From positions 1-36,785 of IMG/VR virus record IMGVR_UViG_3300046386_000084: a stretch of DNA of 36,785 bases. One strand, written 5' to 3'. Positions 19,979 through 26,976 of this stretch are shown piece by piece. Origin of the DNA: a virus. The translations under genes were made by a program, and so were the position numbers. The notes under the pieces were generated by a model. It ran no database searches, was not told where the DNA came from, and saw nothing but the letters and a program-made list of their open reading frames with translations. The stretch's first letter is position 1. Each line of letters opens with the position of its first letter.

Positions 19979-21712
19979 TTGGCAGCATTTATCAAACACA
20001 TCAATTGTGAAGAGTGTGGTTCATCTGATGGTAAAGCAGTGTATGAGGACAATTCCACGCACTGCTTTGTCTGTGAGCATACTGTACCTTCGGATGAATT
20101 CAAAGAACAAAATTCCAAGAAGAAATCCAAAGTAAGATCATCAACATCAAAGGAAGAAAAAAGTATGGAAGTTAAACCAAGTAGTAAACCCGCTATGACA
20201 CCCGATGAAAATTTGGCTATTAAATTCGCAACTGGTGTGTCAGGTAAAGGTTTTCGTGGACTCAAAGATGAAACTACAAAACCATTTGGAGTTCGTTATT
20301 CATATGATGAAGATGAAGAAATTCAAGAGCAGTACTATCCGACTACACAAGATGGTCAGATCGTAGGATACAAAATCCGTGAAGTACCAAAGAACTTTTA
20401 TTCCAAAGGTCGTACTGGTGCTGACTGCGAACTGTTCATGCAGTTTAAGTTTAATCGTGGTGGCAAGTATGTGTTGATTACCGAAGGTGAACTTGATGCA
20501 CTATCTGCATATCAGATGTTTGCTGACTACAACAAATCTCGTGGTGGTGACTATGAGATGGCTGTCGTTAGTCCAACTACAGGTGCTAACTCGCATAAAC
20601 AAATTGCAGCGCAGTATCGTTTCTTTGATAGCTTTGATCAAATTGTTGTTTGCTATGACAATGATAAAGCTGGTAAAGAAGCAACTGAAAACGTAGTCAA
20701 GGCTTTACCAAAGGGTAAGGTCAAGATCATGCACATGCGATACAAAGACCCTAATACTTATCTTGAAGAAGGTAAGGAAGATGAATTTATTCGTAACTTC
20801 TATGAAGCTAAACGATATACTCCTGTTGGTGTATTGGGTAGTGGTGAACTGTACGATAAAATCCTAGCGCAAGCTGCTGTACCAAAAGTACCATTTCCGC
20901 ACTTCATGAATACACTCAACGAAATGCTTGTCGGTGGTTTACCTTTGGGACACATCATCAATATTGCTGCAGGTACTGGTCTTGGTAAAACATCCTTTGT
21001 TAACGAAATGGTTTATCATTGGATTTTTAACTCACCGCATAAAATTGGTATTGTTTCAATGGAGTTGGATTCTGGTCAATATGGTGAAACACTATTGGGT
21101 AGACACCTTAGTCGTAAAATCTCGTTGATTCAAGATGATGAAGCTAAGAAAGACTTGCTGGAGTCTGACAAAGTACGTGAGAAAGCAAACGAGCTTTTCT
21201 ACAATGAAGATGGTCAACATCGTTTTTATCTACTTGATAACCGTGATGGTACAATCGAAGAGATTCAAGATACAGTAGAAGAGCTTGTGGTATCATGCGG
21301 TTGCAGAATCATTGTGCTTGACCCTTTACAGGATATTCTAGATGGTTTATCCAATGAAGACCAAGCATTGTTTATGAAATGGTCCAAAGGTATCATCAAG
21401 AGTCATAACGTAACGTTGATTTTTATTAATCACGTTCGTAAGTCAGCTTCTGGAGTACAGAACTCTTCACAAGGTGGTTCATTTACTGAAGAAGAAATTC
21501 AAGGTAGTTCTACTATTATTAAATCAGCTTCAGCTAACATTTTGCTAAGTCGAAATAAATACGCAGAAGATGCAACTGAACGTAATACAACCAAAGTTGT
21601 ACTGAGTAAGAATCGTATTTGTGGATTGACTGGACCTGCTGGTAACGTGTACTATGACAACGATACTCACACATTGCACAACTTAGATGATTGGTTGAAC
21701 AATAACAACTAA
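19979..21712 (+). CDS. T7 gp4-like primase-helicase (TTG start)
   Basis: This 577-aa bifunctional replisome protein has an N-terminal zinc-binding domain with Cys10, 13, 29 and 32 (CEECGSSDG and CFVCEH), nearly matching T7 gp4. A TOPRIM primase core follows (ITEGELDALS, Glu169; VCYDNDKAGK, Asp227 and Asp229). The RecA-type helicase has Walker A AGTGLGKTS at 331-339, Walker B IIVLDPLQDIL, and FINHVRKS. It unwinds the fork and lays primers. The start is TTG at 19979-19981 with AAGGGG five bases upstream; no ATG preserves the zinc finger. The polymerase gene follows after a promoter and terminator. Confidence 0.96.
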   Translation: MAAFIKHINCEECGSSDGKAVYEDNSTHCFVCEHTVPSDEFKEQNSKKKSKVRSSTSKEEKSMEVKPSSKPAMTPDENLAIKFATGVSGKGFRGLKDETTKPFGVRYSYDEDEEIQEQYYPTTQDGQIVGYKIREVPKNFYSKGRTGADCELFMQFKFNRGGKYVLITEGELDALSAYQMFADYNKSRGGDYEMAVVSPTTGANSHKQIAAQYRFFDSFDQIVVCYDNDKAGKEATENVVKALPKGKVKIMHMRYKDPNTYLEEGKEDEFIRNFYEAKRYTPVGVLGSGELYDKILAQAAVPKVPFPHFMNTLNEMLVGGLPLGHIINIAAGTGLGKTSFVNEMVYHWIFNSPHKIGIVSMELDSGQYGETLLGRHLSRKISLIQDDEAKKDLLESDKVREKANELFYNEDGQHRFYLLDNRDGTIEEIQDTVEELVVSCGCRIIVLDPLQDILDGLSNEDQALFMKWSKGIIKSHNVTLIFINHVRKSASGVQNSSQGGSFTEEEIQGSSTIIKSASANILLSRNKYAEDATERNTTKVVLSKNRICGLTGPAGNVYYDNDTHTLHNLDDWLNNNN

Positions 21713-21715
21713 AGC

Positions 21716-21757
21716 TTGACGTAGACCTAGAGTTGTGATAGACTCTAGGTTTTCTTT
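21716..21757 (+). terminator. Terminator with embedded promoter before DNA polymerase
   Basis: ACCTAGAG (21725-21732) and CTCTAGGT (21743-21750) form an 8-bp stem followed by TTTTCTTT. The same DNA holds a promoter: TTGACG (21716-21721), 17-bp spacer, TAGACT (21739-21744) with TGA before the -10. The predicted start falls just after the hairpin. Upstream transcripts would stop here while a new polymerase transcript begins. Confidence 0.75.
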
Positions 21758-21772
21758 ATTGGAGAAGTATAA

Positions 21773-23959
21773 ATGGATTTGACAAGAGACTGGATTTATG
21801 ACCTTGAAACGTACAAGTCTGCATTTACGTTTGCTGTCATTCGTGCAGATGGTAAACACGCACGAGTATTTGAGGTTTCTAACCGCACAAATGAACTTGA
21901 GCGCATCTACGCTTGCGTTGATCACATTGAGGCTACTGCTGGTCGTTTGGTAGGCTTTAATAACGTAGGATTCGACTATCCGATCTTGCACGAAGTACTT
22001 ACAACTCGCAGTCGTTGGCTTTCCAAAACAGGCAAGCAAGTTGCTGTTGATGTACACAAGCTTGCACAAAAGCAGATTGATTCCTTCAAGGATAATGGCT
22101 TTGGTCACAGCATCAAAGCTGACGAACAAATCATTCCACAAGTTGACTTGTACCGGATTCATCACTTTAATAACAAAGCAAAAGCCACTGGTCTAAAGAT
22201 GCTGGAATTCAACATGCGTATGGATAACATTGAAGACCTACCTTATGCTGTAGATGCTGAGTTGACCGATGCTGAAATCGACAAGCTCAAAACCTATAAC
22301 ATGCACGATGTACGCTGTACTCTTGCGTTTTATTTGAAGTCTCTCACTCAGATTGAATTCAGGGACAACCTGAGTATTAAGCTTGGTCGTGACTTTACCA
22401 ATGCTGACGATACAAAGATTGGTGCAGAATTCTTTCAAATGAAGCTTGAAGAATCAGGTGTAAAGCTACACAAGTTCAAAGACGGTAAGAAAGTCATGAT
22501 GCAAACCAAGCGAGACAAGATTGCGATTAAAGACTGTCTGTTTAGTTATTACAAGTTTGATCGTCCAGAATTCCAAGCTGTTTATGACTGGTTTTCCAAG
22601 CAGGTGATAACTGAGACAAAGGGTGTTTTTTCAGACATTGAAGAGCATAATCTAGGGTTAGTGGCTAAATATTCAAACCTTACGGTAAAGCGCAAGAAGT
22701 TCAAAGGCGCTCCAACTGAAAGAGATACTGATGAATTCAAGAATGAACATCCATTGGGTTGGATTGAAGTAGAAGAACTCAAGGCTACAGAATATCTGTT
22801 TGATGCCAATGGTGAACACGTAATGGAATATCCATTGGATGCTGATGGTTGTCCAGACCTTACTAAGAAGCGCAAGAAGGTCAGAGTACCCAAGAAATCA
22901 TATTGGGGATGCTACCGTATTGCTGAGACACTAAACGTGCTTGTAGACGGTTATCGCATTGACTTTGGTGTAGGTGGTGTACATGCATCGTTGACTGAAA
23001 AGATTGTTAGTGCTGGTAAAACCTACATGGTTCGTGATGCTGATGTAAGTTCGATGTATCCTAATATTGCTATTTCAAATAAGATTTATCCTGAGCATTT
23101 AGGTGCAGAGTTTTGCGTTATTTATCAAGACATGTACGAGCAGCGCAAATCCTATGCTAAGAATACTCCTGAGAATGCAATGCTTAAACTTGCATTGAAT
23201 GGTACATACGGTAAGAGCAATGATAAATACTCTGTGTTCTATGATCCAAAGTTTACAATGTCAATTACTATTAACGGTCAATTGTCATTATTGATGCTTG
23301 CAGATCGTTTATTGCAGATTCCAAAGCTTAAACTTGTGCAGCTAAATACTGACGGTTTGACTGTAGCTATGACACGAGATAGTGAAGAGCAGTACAATGA
23401 AATTTGTTCGCAATGGCAAAAGGATGTAAAGCTTGAGTTAGAATTCGTGGATTATCAGAACATGTACATTCGTGATGTTAACAATTACATTGCTGTATAC
23501 ACAAACGGTAAGGTCAAACGCAAGGGTGCATATCAGTATGAAGACTTGGGTTGGCATCAAAATCAAGGCGGTCTAGTGATTCCAATGGCTGCAGAAGCTG
23601 CTATGCTGCATGGCAAGGATGTAAGAGAGTTCATTCAGGAGCGACTTGATCAAGGTCACATCTTTGATTTCATGCTGCGTACAAAAGTTCCTCGCAGTTC
23701 AAAACTTGTGCTAGAATTTGAAGATGGTCGTGTAGAGCAACAACAGAACATCTGCAGATACTATCCTTGTAAGACTGGTGGTAAACTTATCAAGTTGATG
23801 CCAGCATTGGAAGACAATGAAGATAAGAGCGACAGAAGATTAGGTATTGATACATCTTGGAATGTAAAGACCTGTAACAACATTGCTGATTTCGGTTATG
23901 ATGTTGATCTGGATTATTATGTAAGTGAAGCTGAAAAGCTAGTTATCAGAAAGGTTTGA
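21773..23959 (+). CDS. Family B DNA polymerase
   Basis: This 728-aa replicative polymerase has 3'-5' exonuclease motifs: DLE at 10-12, NNVGFD at 63-68 and YNMHD at 175-179. The polymerase motifs are motif A DVSSMYPNI (from 424), motif B KLALNGTYG (472-480) and motif C NTDG (525-528). The first Asp of the usual DTD is Asn. That position is the less critical one in family B enzymes, and the essential motif A and second motif C aspartates are kept. Length is shorter than T4 gp43. Pairing a family B polymerase with a T7-type primase-helicase is a mosaic arrangement. Confidence 0.95.
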   Translation: MDLTRDWIYDLETYKSAFTFAVIRADGKHARVFEVSNRTNELERIYACVDHIEATAGRLVGFNNVGFDYPILHEVLTTRSRWLSKTGKQVAVDVHKLAQKQIDSFKDNGFGHSIKADEQIIPQVDLYRIHHFNNKAKATGLKMLEFNMRMDNIEDLPYAVDAELTDAEIDKLKTYNMHDVRCTLAFYLKSLTQIEFRDNLSIKLGRDFTNADDTKIGAEFFQMKLEESGVKLHKFKDGKKVMMQTKRDKIAIKDCLFSYYKFDRPEFQAVYDWFSKQVITETKGVFSDIEEHNLGLVAKYSNLTVKRKKFKGAPTERDTDEFKNEHPLGWIEVEELKATEYLFDANGEHVMEYPLDADGCPDLTKKRKKVRVPKKSYWGCYRIAETLNVLVDGYRIDFGVGGVHASLTEKIVSAGKTYMVRDADVSSMYPNIAISNKIYPEHLGAEFCVIYQDMYEQRKSYAKNTPENAMLKLALNGTYGKSNDKYSVFYDPKFTMSITINGQLSLLMLADRLLQIPKLKLVQLNTDGLTVAMTRDSEEQYNEICSQWQKDVKLELEFVDYQNMYIRDVNNYIAVYTNGKVKRKGAYQYEDLGWHQNQGGLVIPMAAEAAMLHGKDVREFIQERLDQGHIFDFMLRTKVPRSSKLVLEFEDGRVEQQQNICRYYPCKTGGKLIKLMPALEDNEDKSDRRLGIDTSWNVKTCNNIADFGYDVDLDYYVSEAEKLVIRKV

Positions 23960-23960
23960 T

Positions 23961-24134
23961 ATGAATGAAGATTGTGATTGTGGGTGTAACGATCCTGTTG
24001 CTACTAATCCAAAAGAAATGTTGGAGTTTTTAGCTAATCGTTTTGAGTATGCTGGTGTATCCGATTCTGTAGCTAAATATTATGCTAGAGACATTCGTAA
24101 AATTCTCAAGGAATATTTTGGAGTACAATCATGA
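23961..24134 (+). CDS. Small cysteine-containing hypothetical protein
   Basis: This 57-aa ORF begins MNEDCDCGCNDPVATNPK, with three Cys in five residues, and ends in a helical segment. It starts one base after the polymerase stop and overlaps the next ATG as ATGA. AAAGGTTTGAT precedes it. The function is unknown. Confidence 0.7.
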   Translation: MNEDCDCGCNDPVATNPKEMLEFLANRFEYAGVSDSVAKYYARDIRKILKEYFGVQS

Positions 24135-24304
24135 GTTATGAGTACAAGTACAATAAAGAACACAGTACTCTAGAACAGTACAAAGATGGTATGCTCAGGG
24201 CTTGTATGCAAATGCCACAATGTGATCTAAACGAATTAGCTAGGTTGAACATCAAAGAAAATATTTTGCGAAATGTTGACACAAAGTTGAAAACTGATGT
24301 ATAA
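24131..24304 (+). CDS. Small hypothetical protein
   Basis: This 57-aa ORF begins MSYEYKYNKEHSTLEQYK and ends VDTKLKTDV. Its last 30 bases contain a consensus promoter for the tRNA gene: TTGACA lies within the VDT codons and the TAA stop is part of the TATAAT. AAGGAATATTTTGGAG lies upstream. No family is recognised. Confidence 0.65.
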   Translation: MSYEYKYNKEHSTLEQYKDGMLRACMQMPQCDLNELARLNIKENILRNVDTKLKTDV

Positions 24305-24305
24305 T
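24276..24305 (+). promoter_or_regulatory. Consensus sigma70 promoter for tRNA-Arg
   Basis: Perfect TTGACA (24276-24281) and TATAAT (24300-24305) with 18-bp spacing. The predicted start is only a few bases before the tRNA. Host RNA polymerase should use it strongly. Confidence 0.85.
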
Positions 24306-24314
24306 TTAGATTAA

Positions 24315-24391
24315 GCGAGTGTAGCTCAGTTGGATAGAGCACTGGTCTTCTACACCATTGGTCGGGGGTTCGAATCCCTCCACTCGCACCA
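24315..24391 (+). tRNA. tRNA-Arg (UCU)
   Basis: This 77-nt gene has a 7-bp acceptor stem (GCGAGTG with CACTCGC), a D arm GCTCAGTTGGATAGAGC, anticodon loop CTTCTAC with UCU at 34-36, and a T arm with TTCGAAT. ACCA is encoded at the 3' end. The body resembles E. coli tRNA-Arg(UCU). The anticodon stem has a C-T mismatch at its first pair. It would read AGA/AGG, rare in many hosts. Confidence 0.95.
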
Positions 24392-24707
24392 TAAATTAGT
24401 CCCGCCATGCTTGTTGCTCGTATCCCTAGAGTTAGCAGCACACTTCGGTCGAGGTAGGTGAAAGCCCTATCATTAAAAATGCAAGTACTGATGGTGTGGT
24501 ACTGCAGGATTTCCAAGACCAAAGGATTGTCGTCCGGATGTAACAAGACACTATAATACTGGTTTAGGGACCAGAGGTTATAGTTCAGTATATTTCAGGT
24601 TGGGTAAACGAACGTGGTTTACTATTTGGGTTTTATGACGCATGTGAGCTAAAGCATGACGAGGAACTAAGATACGGAATATACTGAACTATAACTAAGG
24701 AGTAGGA
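24392..24707 (+). ncRNA. Structured untranslated region, candidate novel RNA or leader
   Basis: About 315 bases without a convincing gene follow tRNA-Arg and precede a nucleotidyltransferase-like gene. Visible elements are: a GTTGCT/AGCAGC hairpin near 24415-24440; a GGTAGG/CCTATC hairpin near 24455-24471; an AGTAC/GTACT hairpin (24484-24503); and CTGGT/ACCAG (24559-24574) with loop TTAGGG. That hairpin lies inside ACTATAA/TTATAGT (24550-24584). A perfect 18-bp stem (24577-24594 with 24678-24695) encloses GTAAAC/GTTTAC. Loop TAGGGA (24565-24570) can pair with TCCCTA at 24423-24428. Bases 24578-24584 can pair upstream or downstream, so two folds compete next to the ribosome site. A weak TATAAT occurs at 24552-24557. 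I do not match it to a known RNA class. Confidence 0.55.
24577..24695 (+). repeat. 18-bp perfect inverted repeat upstream of 24708
   Basis: GTTATAGTTCAGTATATT (24577-24594) is the exact reverse complement of 24678-24695. An 83-nt interior contains its own hairpin. The right arm ends one base before TAAGGAG, the ribosome site of the next gene. Confidence 0.95.
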
Positions 24708-25520
24708 ATGAAAAATCTATTGATTGGTTCACAAGCATTGCAATACTGGAGTAACACCTTTAAGGTAAGACCAGATGCAGATTGGGATATTATTGGCGAA
24801 CATAAAATCACTGACAATACAAAGCGTGTTGAACATCATACGTTCGATACAATTGGTAACTACGATCTGCTAAACTATGCAAGTACGCACTGGGTTGAAA
24901 TCGCAGGTCAAAGAGTTTATGTGGTTAACCCTATTGGTCTTACCATTGTAAAGCGCAGTCACTTGTGGCGTGATCGTAAGTTTGAAAAGCACATGACACA
25001 ATACAATATGTACTTAAAAGTATTTCGTCCGTTCTTCACTGATAAGGATGAAGATGTGTTAAACAAACGCATCAAGCTTACCATGTCAGCATATCCACAA
25101 GGTAGTCCAAACTTGATGCAAAGTGTAGAAGGATTCTTTGATGATGCAGTAACTAAGAAGTATAATCATGACTACTTGCACGAGTTGTTTGCTTACCATG
25201 AAGAACCCTTGTATAAAAAACTACAAAAAGATTCAAGTTTAGCGTGGTGTGATAAAAAACTGTGGTACAATCTAAGCCATGCAGACAAACTTAGATGCAT
25301 TGCAGAGGAAGCTTATGTTATTTCAACTGAAAGGTTCTTAGTACCTAGCGATTGGAAGACACCAGCTAAACTAGCGTTTTACAAATCAATCAATAAAATT
25401 TGTACTACACTGTGTTCAGGTTGGTTTAGAGACTATACAATTGACAACTATACAGAAGTCTTGGATATGTTTGATGCTGCTAAGTTTGAAAATGTTAAAC
25501 AAATTTTACTAAAGGAGTAA
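24708..25520 (+). CDS. Nucleotidyltransferase-like phage protein
   Basis: This 270-aa protein begins with LLIGSQALQYW followed 12 residues later by RPDADWDIIG. The order GS...W...DxDxxI is that of the Pol-beta/MNT nucleotidyltransferase fold, in which two Asp bind metal. The rest is helical (for example GSPNLMQSVEGFFDDAV). Similar phage proteins are known but, as far as I recall, uncharacterised. The substrate could be a tRNA or other RNA, or a protein. It follows a structured untranslated region and lies between two tRNA genes. The ATG follows AAGGAGTAGGA. The fold assignment rests on one motif region. Confidence 0.75.
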   Translation: MKNLLIGSQALQYWSNTFKVRPDADWDIIGEHKITDNTKRVEHHTFDTIGNYDLLNYASTHWVEIAGQRVYVVNPIGLTIVKRSHLWRDRKFEKHMTQYNMYLKVFRPFFTDKDEDVLNKRIKLTMSAYPQGSPNLMQSVEGFFDDAVTKKYNHDYLHELFAYHEEPLYKKLQKDSSLAWCDKKLWYNLSHADKLRCIAEEAYVISTERFLVPSDWKTPAKLAFYKSINKICTTLCSGWFRDYTIDNYTEVLDMFDAAKFENVKQILLKE

Positions 25521-25521
25521 T

Positions 25522-25878
25522 ATGACTGATAAATTAATTGATAAAGTTTCTGCGTTACTTAGAAAAGCTGATGATGAAGTTAAAGATGCTTTTAACGGTG
25601 GTGATGTTAAGGATAAACCATATAGATGGGATGAAGATAGCGTTATAGAATTCAAAAAACAACTTACCGAAGCTAACCTTAATTTTGAACTCGTAGATCG
25701 CTATGGTGGTGAAGACCAAGGTTCTGAATACTGGAGTGTTTACTCATTCTCAGATGGTATGCAGGTTGTATTCATTAAGTTTGATGGTTGGTATGCATCA
25801 TACGATGGTTCAACTTATGAAGAATTCTATGAAGTCAAACCCGTAGAGAAAACTATTACTGTATTTGAAAAGAAATAA
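25522..25878 (+). CDS. Conserved phage protein, YGGEDQG family (copy 1)
   Basis: This 118-aa protein shares its C-terminal half with the next gene: VDRYGGEDQGSEYWSVYSF, then FIKFDGWYASYDGSTYEEF and EKTITVFE. The family recurs in phage genomes without a known function. The YGGE and GWYASxxGS segments look like conserved turn or active-site motifs. It starts one base after the nucleotidyltransferase-like gene, with AAAGGAG upstream. Confidence 0.82.
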   Translation: MTDKLIDKVSALLRKADDEVKDAFNGGDVKDKPYRWDEDSVIEFKKQLTEANLNFELVDRYGGEDQGSEYWSVYSFSDGMQVVFIKFDGWYASYDGSTYEEFYEVKPVEKTITVFEKK

Positions 25879-25888
25879 GGAGAGTTAT

Positions 25889-26200
25889 ATGATTCTTAAA
25901 GAAACTTTACAGATTATATTTGACGAATTAGATGAAAGTTCTTTAAAATGCATGATGCAAGAATACTGCGATGATGATACTGAAACTGCACTTGACAATC
26001 AATTAATTGTTTATACAGTTGAAGATAGTTATGGTGGTGAAGATCAAGGTTCTGACTATTGGTGTGTATGGAAATTTAGTAAAGATGGTGAAACATGCTT
26101 TGTAAAATTCTATGGTTGGTATGCATCACACTATGGTTCAGAATACCAAGGTTTTAAGTTTGTAACTGCACAAGAAAAAACCATTGTTGTCTACGAATAA
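25889..26200 (+). CDS. Conserved phage protein, YGGEDQG family (copy 2)
   Basis: This 103-aa protein is a diverged tandem duplicate of 25522-25878. It matches through YGGEDQGSDYWCVWKF, FVKFYGWYASHYGSEYQGF and EKTIVVYE, while the N-terminal halves differ. I chose ATG 25889-25891 with AAGGAG upstream. Retaining both copies suggests a heterodimer or split function, which is inference. Confidence 0.82.
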   Translation: MILKETLQIIFDELDESSLKCMMQEYCDDDTETALDNQLIVYTVEDSYGGEDQGSDYWCVWKFSKDGETCFVKFYGWYASHYGSEYQGFKFVTAQEKTIVVYE

Positions 26201-26210
26201 CTTTAGACAG

Positions 26211-26705
26211 ATGCAGGGACACTTAAAACAGTTCGATGCATCTGAACATGCTATTTATGACAATGCAGGTAAATCTGCAATGTTAAAATATCTCAATCAG
26301 CACTTGGCAAAGTATGATACAATTGAGAATCCAAATAAATATGGCATTGACTTGCTTACTTTAGATAAGGATTCCAGAGTACAATACTGTTGGGAAATTG
26401 AAGTGAGACACGGTAATTGGCAAACAGATACAAAATTTCCATTTCGAGAGATAAATTGTATTGAAAGAAAAGATTACCAGTGGAGACATGATAAAGAACT
26501 TTATGATAAGATTCCATTTCATGTTTCAGACAACTGTGTTGTATATTATGTGCAACTGAACAAGTTATGTAATCGTGCTGTAATAATTAGAGATTCGATC
26601 ATTTTACAATATCCATTAAAACCTTGGGCAAATAGAAAAGCTGAAAACGAATATGTAAGACAAGTTCCAATTTCTAGTACAACAGAAATTATTTTGGGTC
26701 AGTAG
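26211..26705 (+). CDS. Possible PD-(D/E)XK-like phage protein
   Basis: This 164-aa protein begins MQGHLKQFDASEHAIYDNAG. The segment NKYGIDLLTLDKDSRVQYCW followed by EIEVRHGNW has the Asp...Glu-x-Glu spacing of PD-(D/E)XK nucleases, but the lysine is replaced and no homologue is recalled, so the call is weak. The start may be ATG 26211 or a TTG 27 bases upstream; neither has a good ribosome site. Its last four codons and stop lie in the 5' part of the tRNA gene, an unusual overlap. Confidence 0.65.
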   Translation: MQGHLKQFDASEHAIYDNAGKSAMLKYLNQHLAKYDTIENPNKYGIDLLTLDKDSRVQYCWEIEVRHGNWQTDTKFPFREINCIERKDYQWRHDKELYDKIPFHVSDNCVVYYVQLNKLCNRAVIIRDSIILQYPLKPWANRKAENEYVRQVPISSTTEIILGQ

Positions 26706-26770
26706 CTTAAAGGTGAAGCCCTCGACTCATAATCGAGATAGTGCTGGTTCAAGTCCAGTCTGACCCACCA
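26696..26770 (+). tRNA. tRNA with CAU anticodon (Met or Ile2)
   Basis: This 75-nt gene has an acceptor GGGTCAG with CTGACCC, D arm GCTTAAAGGTGAAGC, anticodon arm CTCGA-CTCATAA-TCGAG (CAU), T arm GCTGG-TTCAAGT-CCAGT and encoded ACCA. The anticodon and T arms resemble E. coli tRNA-Ile2(CAU), which reads AUA after lysidine modification. The U4-A69 acceptor pair is more like elongator Met. The first 10 bases are also coding sequence of the upstream gene. Confidence 0.92.
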
Positions 26771-26775
26771 AACAC

Positions 26776-26866
26776 GGACATGATGTGTCAATTACCTGAT
26801 GCTGGTATGAAATTCCCTAATAGCATAGGGGGAAGAAGCGGGTTAGATTCCCGTTGTTGTCCACCA
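26776..26866 (+). tRNA. Degenerate or unusual tRNA-like element ending in CCA
   Basis: This 91-nt element opens with GGACA and closes with TGTCC-ACCA. It has a good T arm (GCGGG-TTAGATT-CCCGT) and a long variable-arm-like hairpin (CCCTA...TAGGG). A TACC-TGATGCT-GGTA hairpin occupies the anticodon position. A normal D arm is missing, U33 is G, and only five acceptor pairs form. It may be a decayed type II tRNA or a tRNA mimic. Confidence 0.45.
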
Positions 26867-26885
26867 AAATAAAGTCAATTAAGTA

Positions 26886-26914
26886 TTGACAAAGCATTTG
26901 CAGTTTGTTATAAT
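26886..26914 (+). promoter_or_regulatory. Perfect consensus promoter for the ssDNA-binding protein gene
   Basis: TTGACA (26886-26891), exactly 17 bp, TATAAT (26909-26914), plus TGT giving an extended -10. Both hexamers and the spacing are ideal. A CTACC/GGTAG hairpin (26928-26945) lies in the 5' leader. Confidence 0.92.
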
Positions 26915-26976
26915 TGTGATTCGGTCACTACCTCCGTTATGGTAGAGTCTTTTATTAATAGTCGAAAGGAAATATT

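Noticed and set aside
24136-24546. 136-aa minus-strand ORF across the tRNA
   Set aside because: It runs through the tRNA-Arg gene on the opposite strand; part of its translation looks like the spurious peptides often annotated over tRNAs.
24527-24557. Second promoter inside the structured region
   Set aside because: TATAAT at 24552 is perfect, but the best -35 (TTGTCG) is 19 bp away and the -10 lies in the ACTATAA stem; not strong enough to list as a feature.
24559-24574. Pistol-type ribozyme
   Set aside because: The CTGGT-TTAGGG-ACCAG hairpin resembles the first stem and loop of pistol ribozymes, but the required CCCTA partner is not downstream; a complement occurs only 130 bases upstream, and the rest of the consensus is absent.
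24392-24707. Group I intron or hammerhead ribozyme
   Set aside because: I could not find a convincing P7/R-S pairing, a terminal G splice context or a CTGANGA...GAAA core, and no split gene flanks the region.
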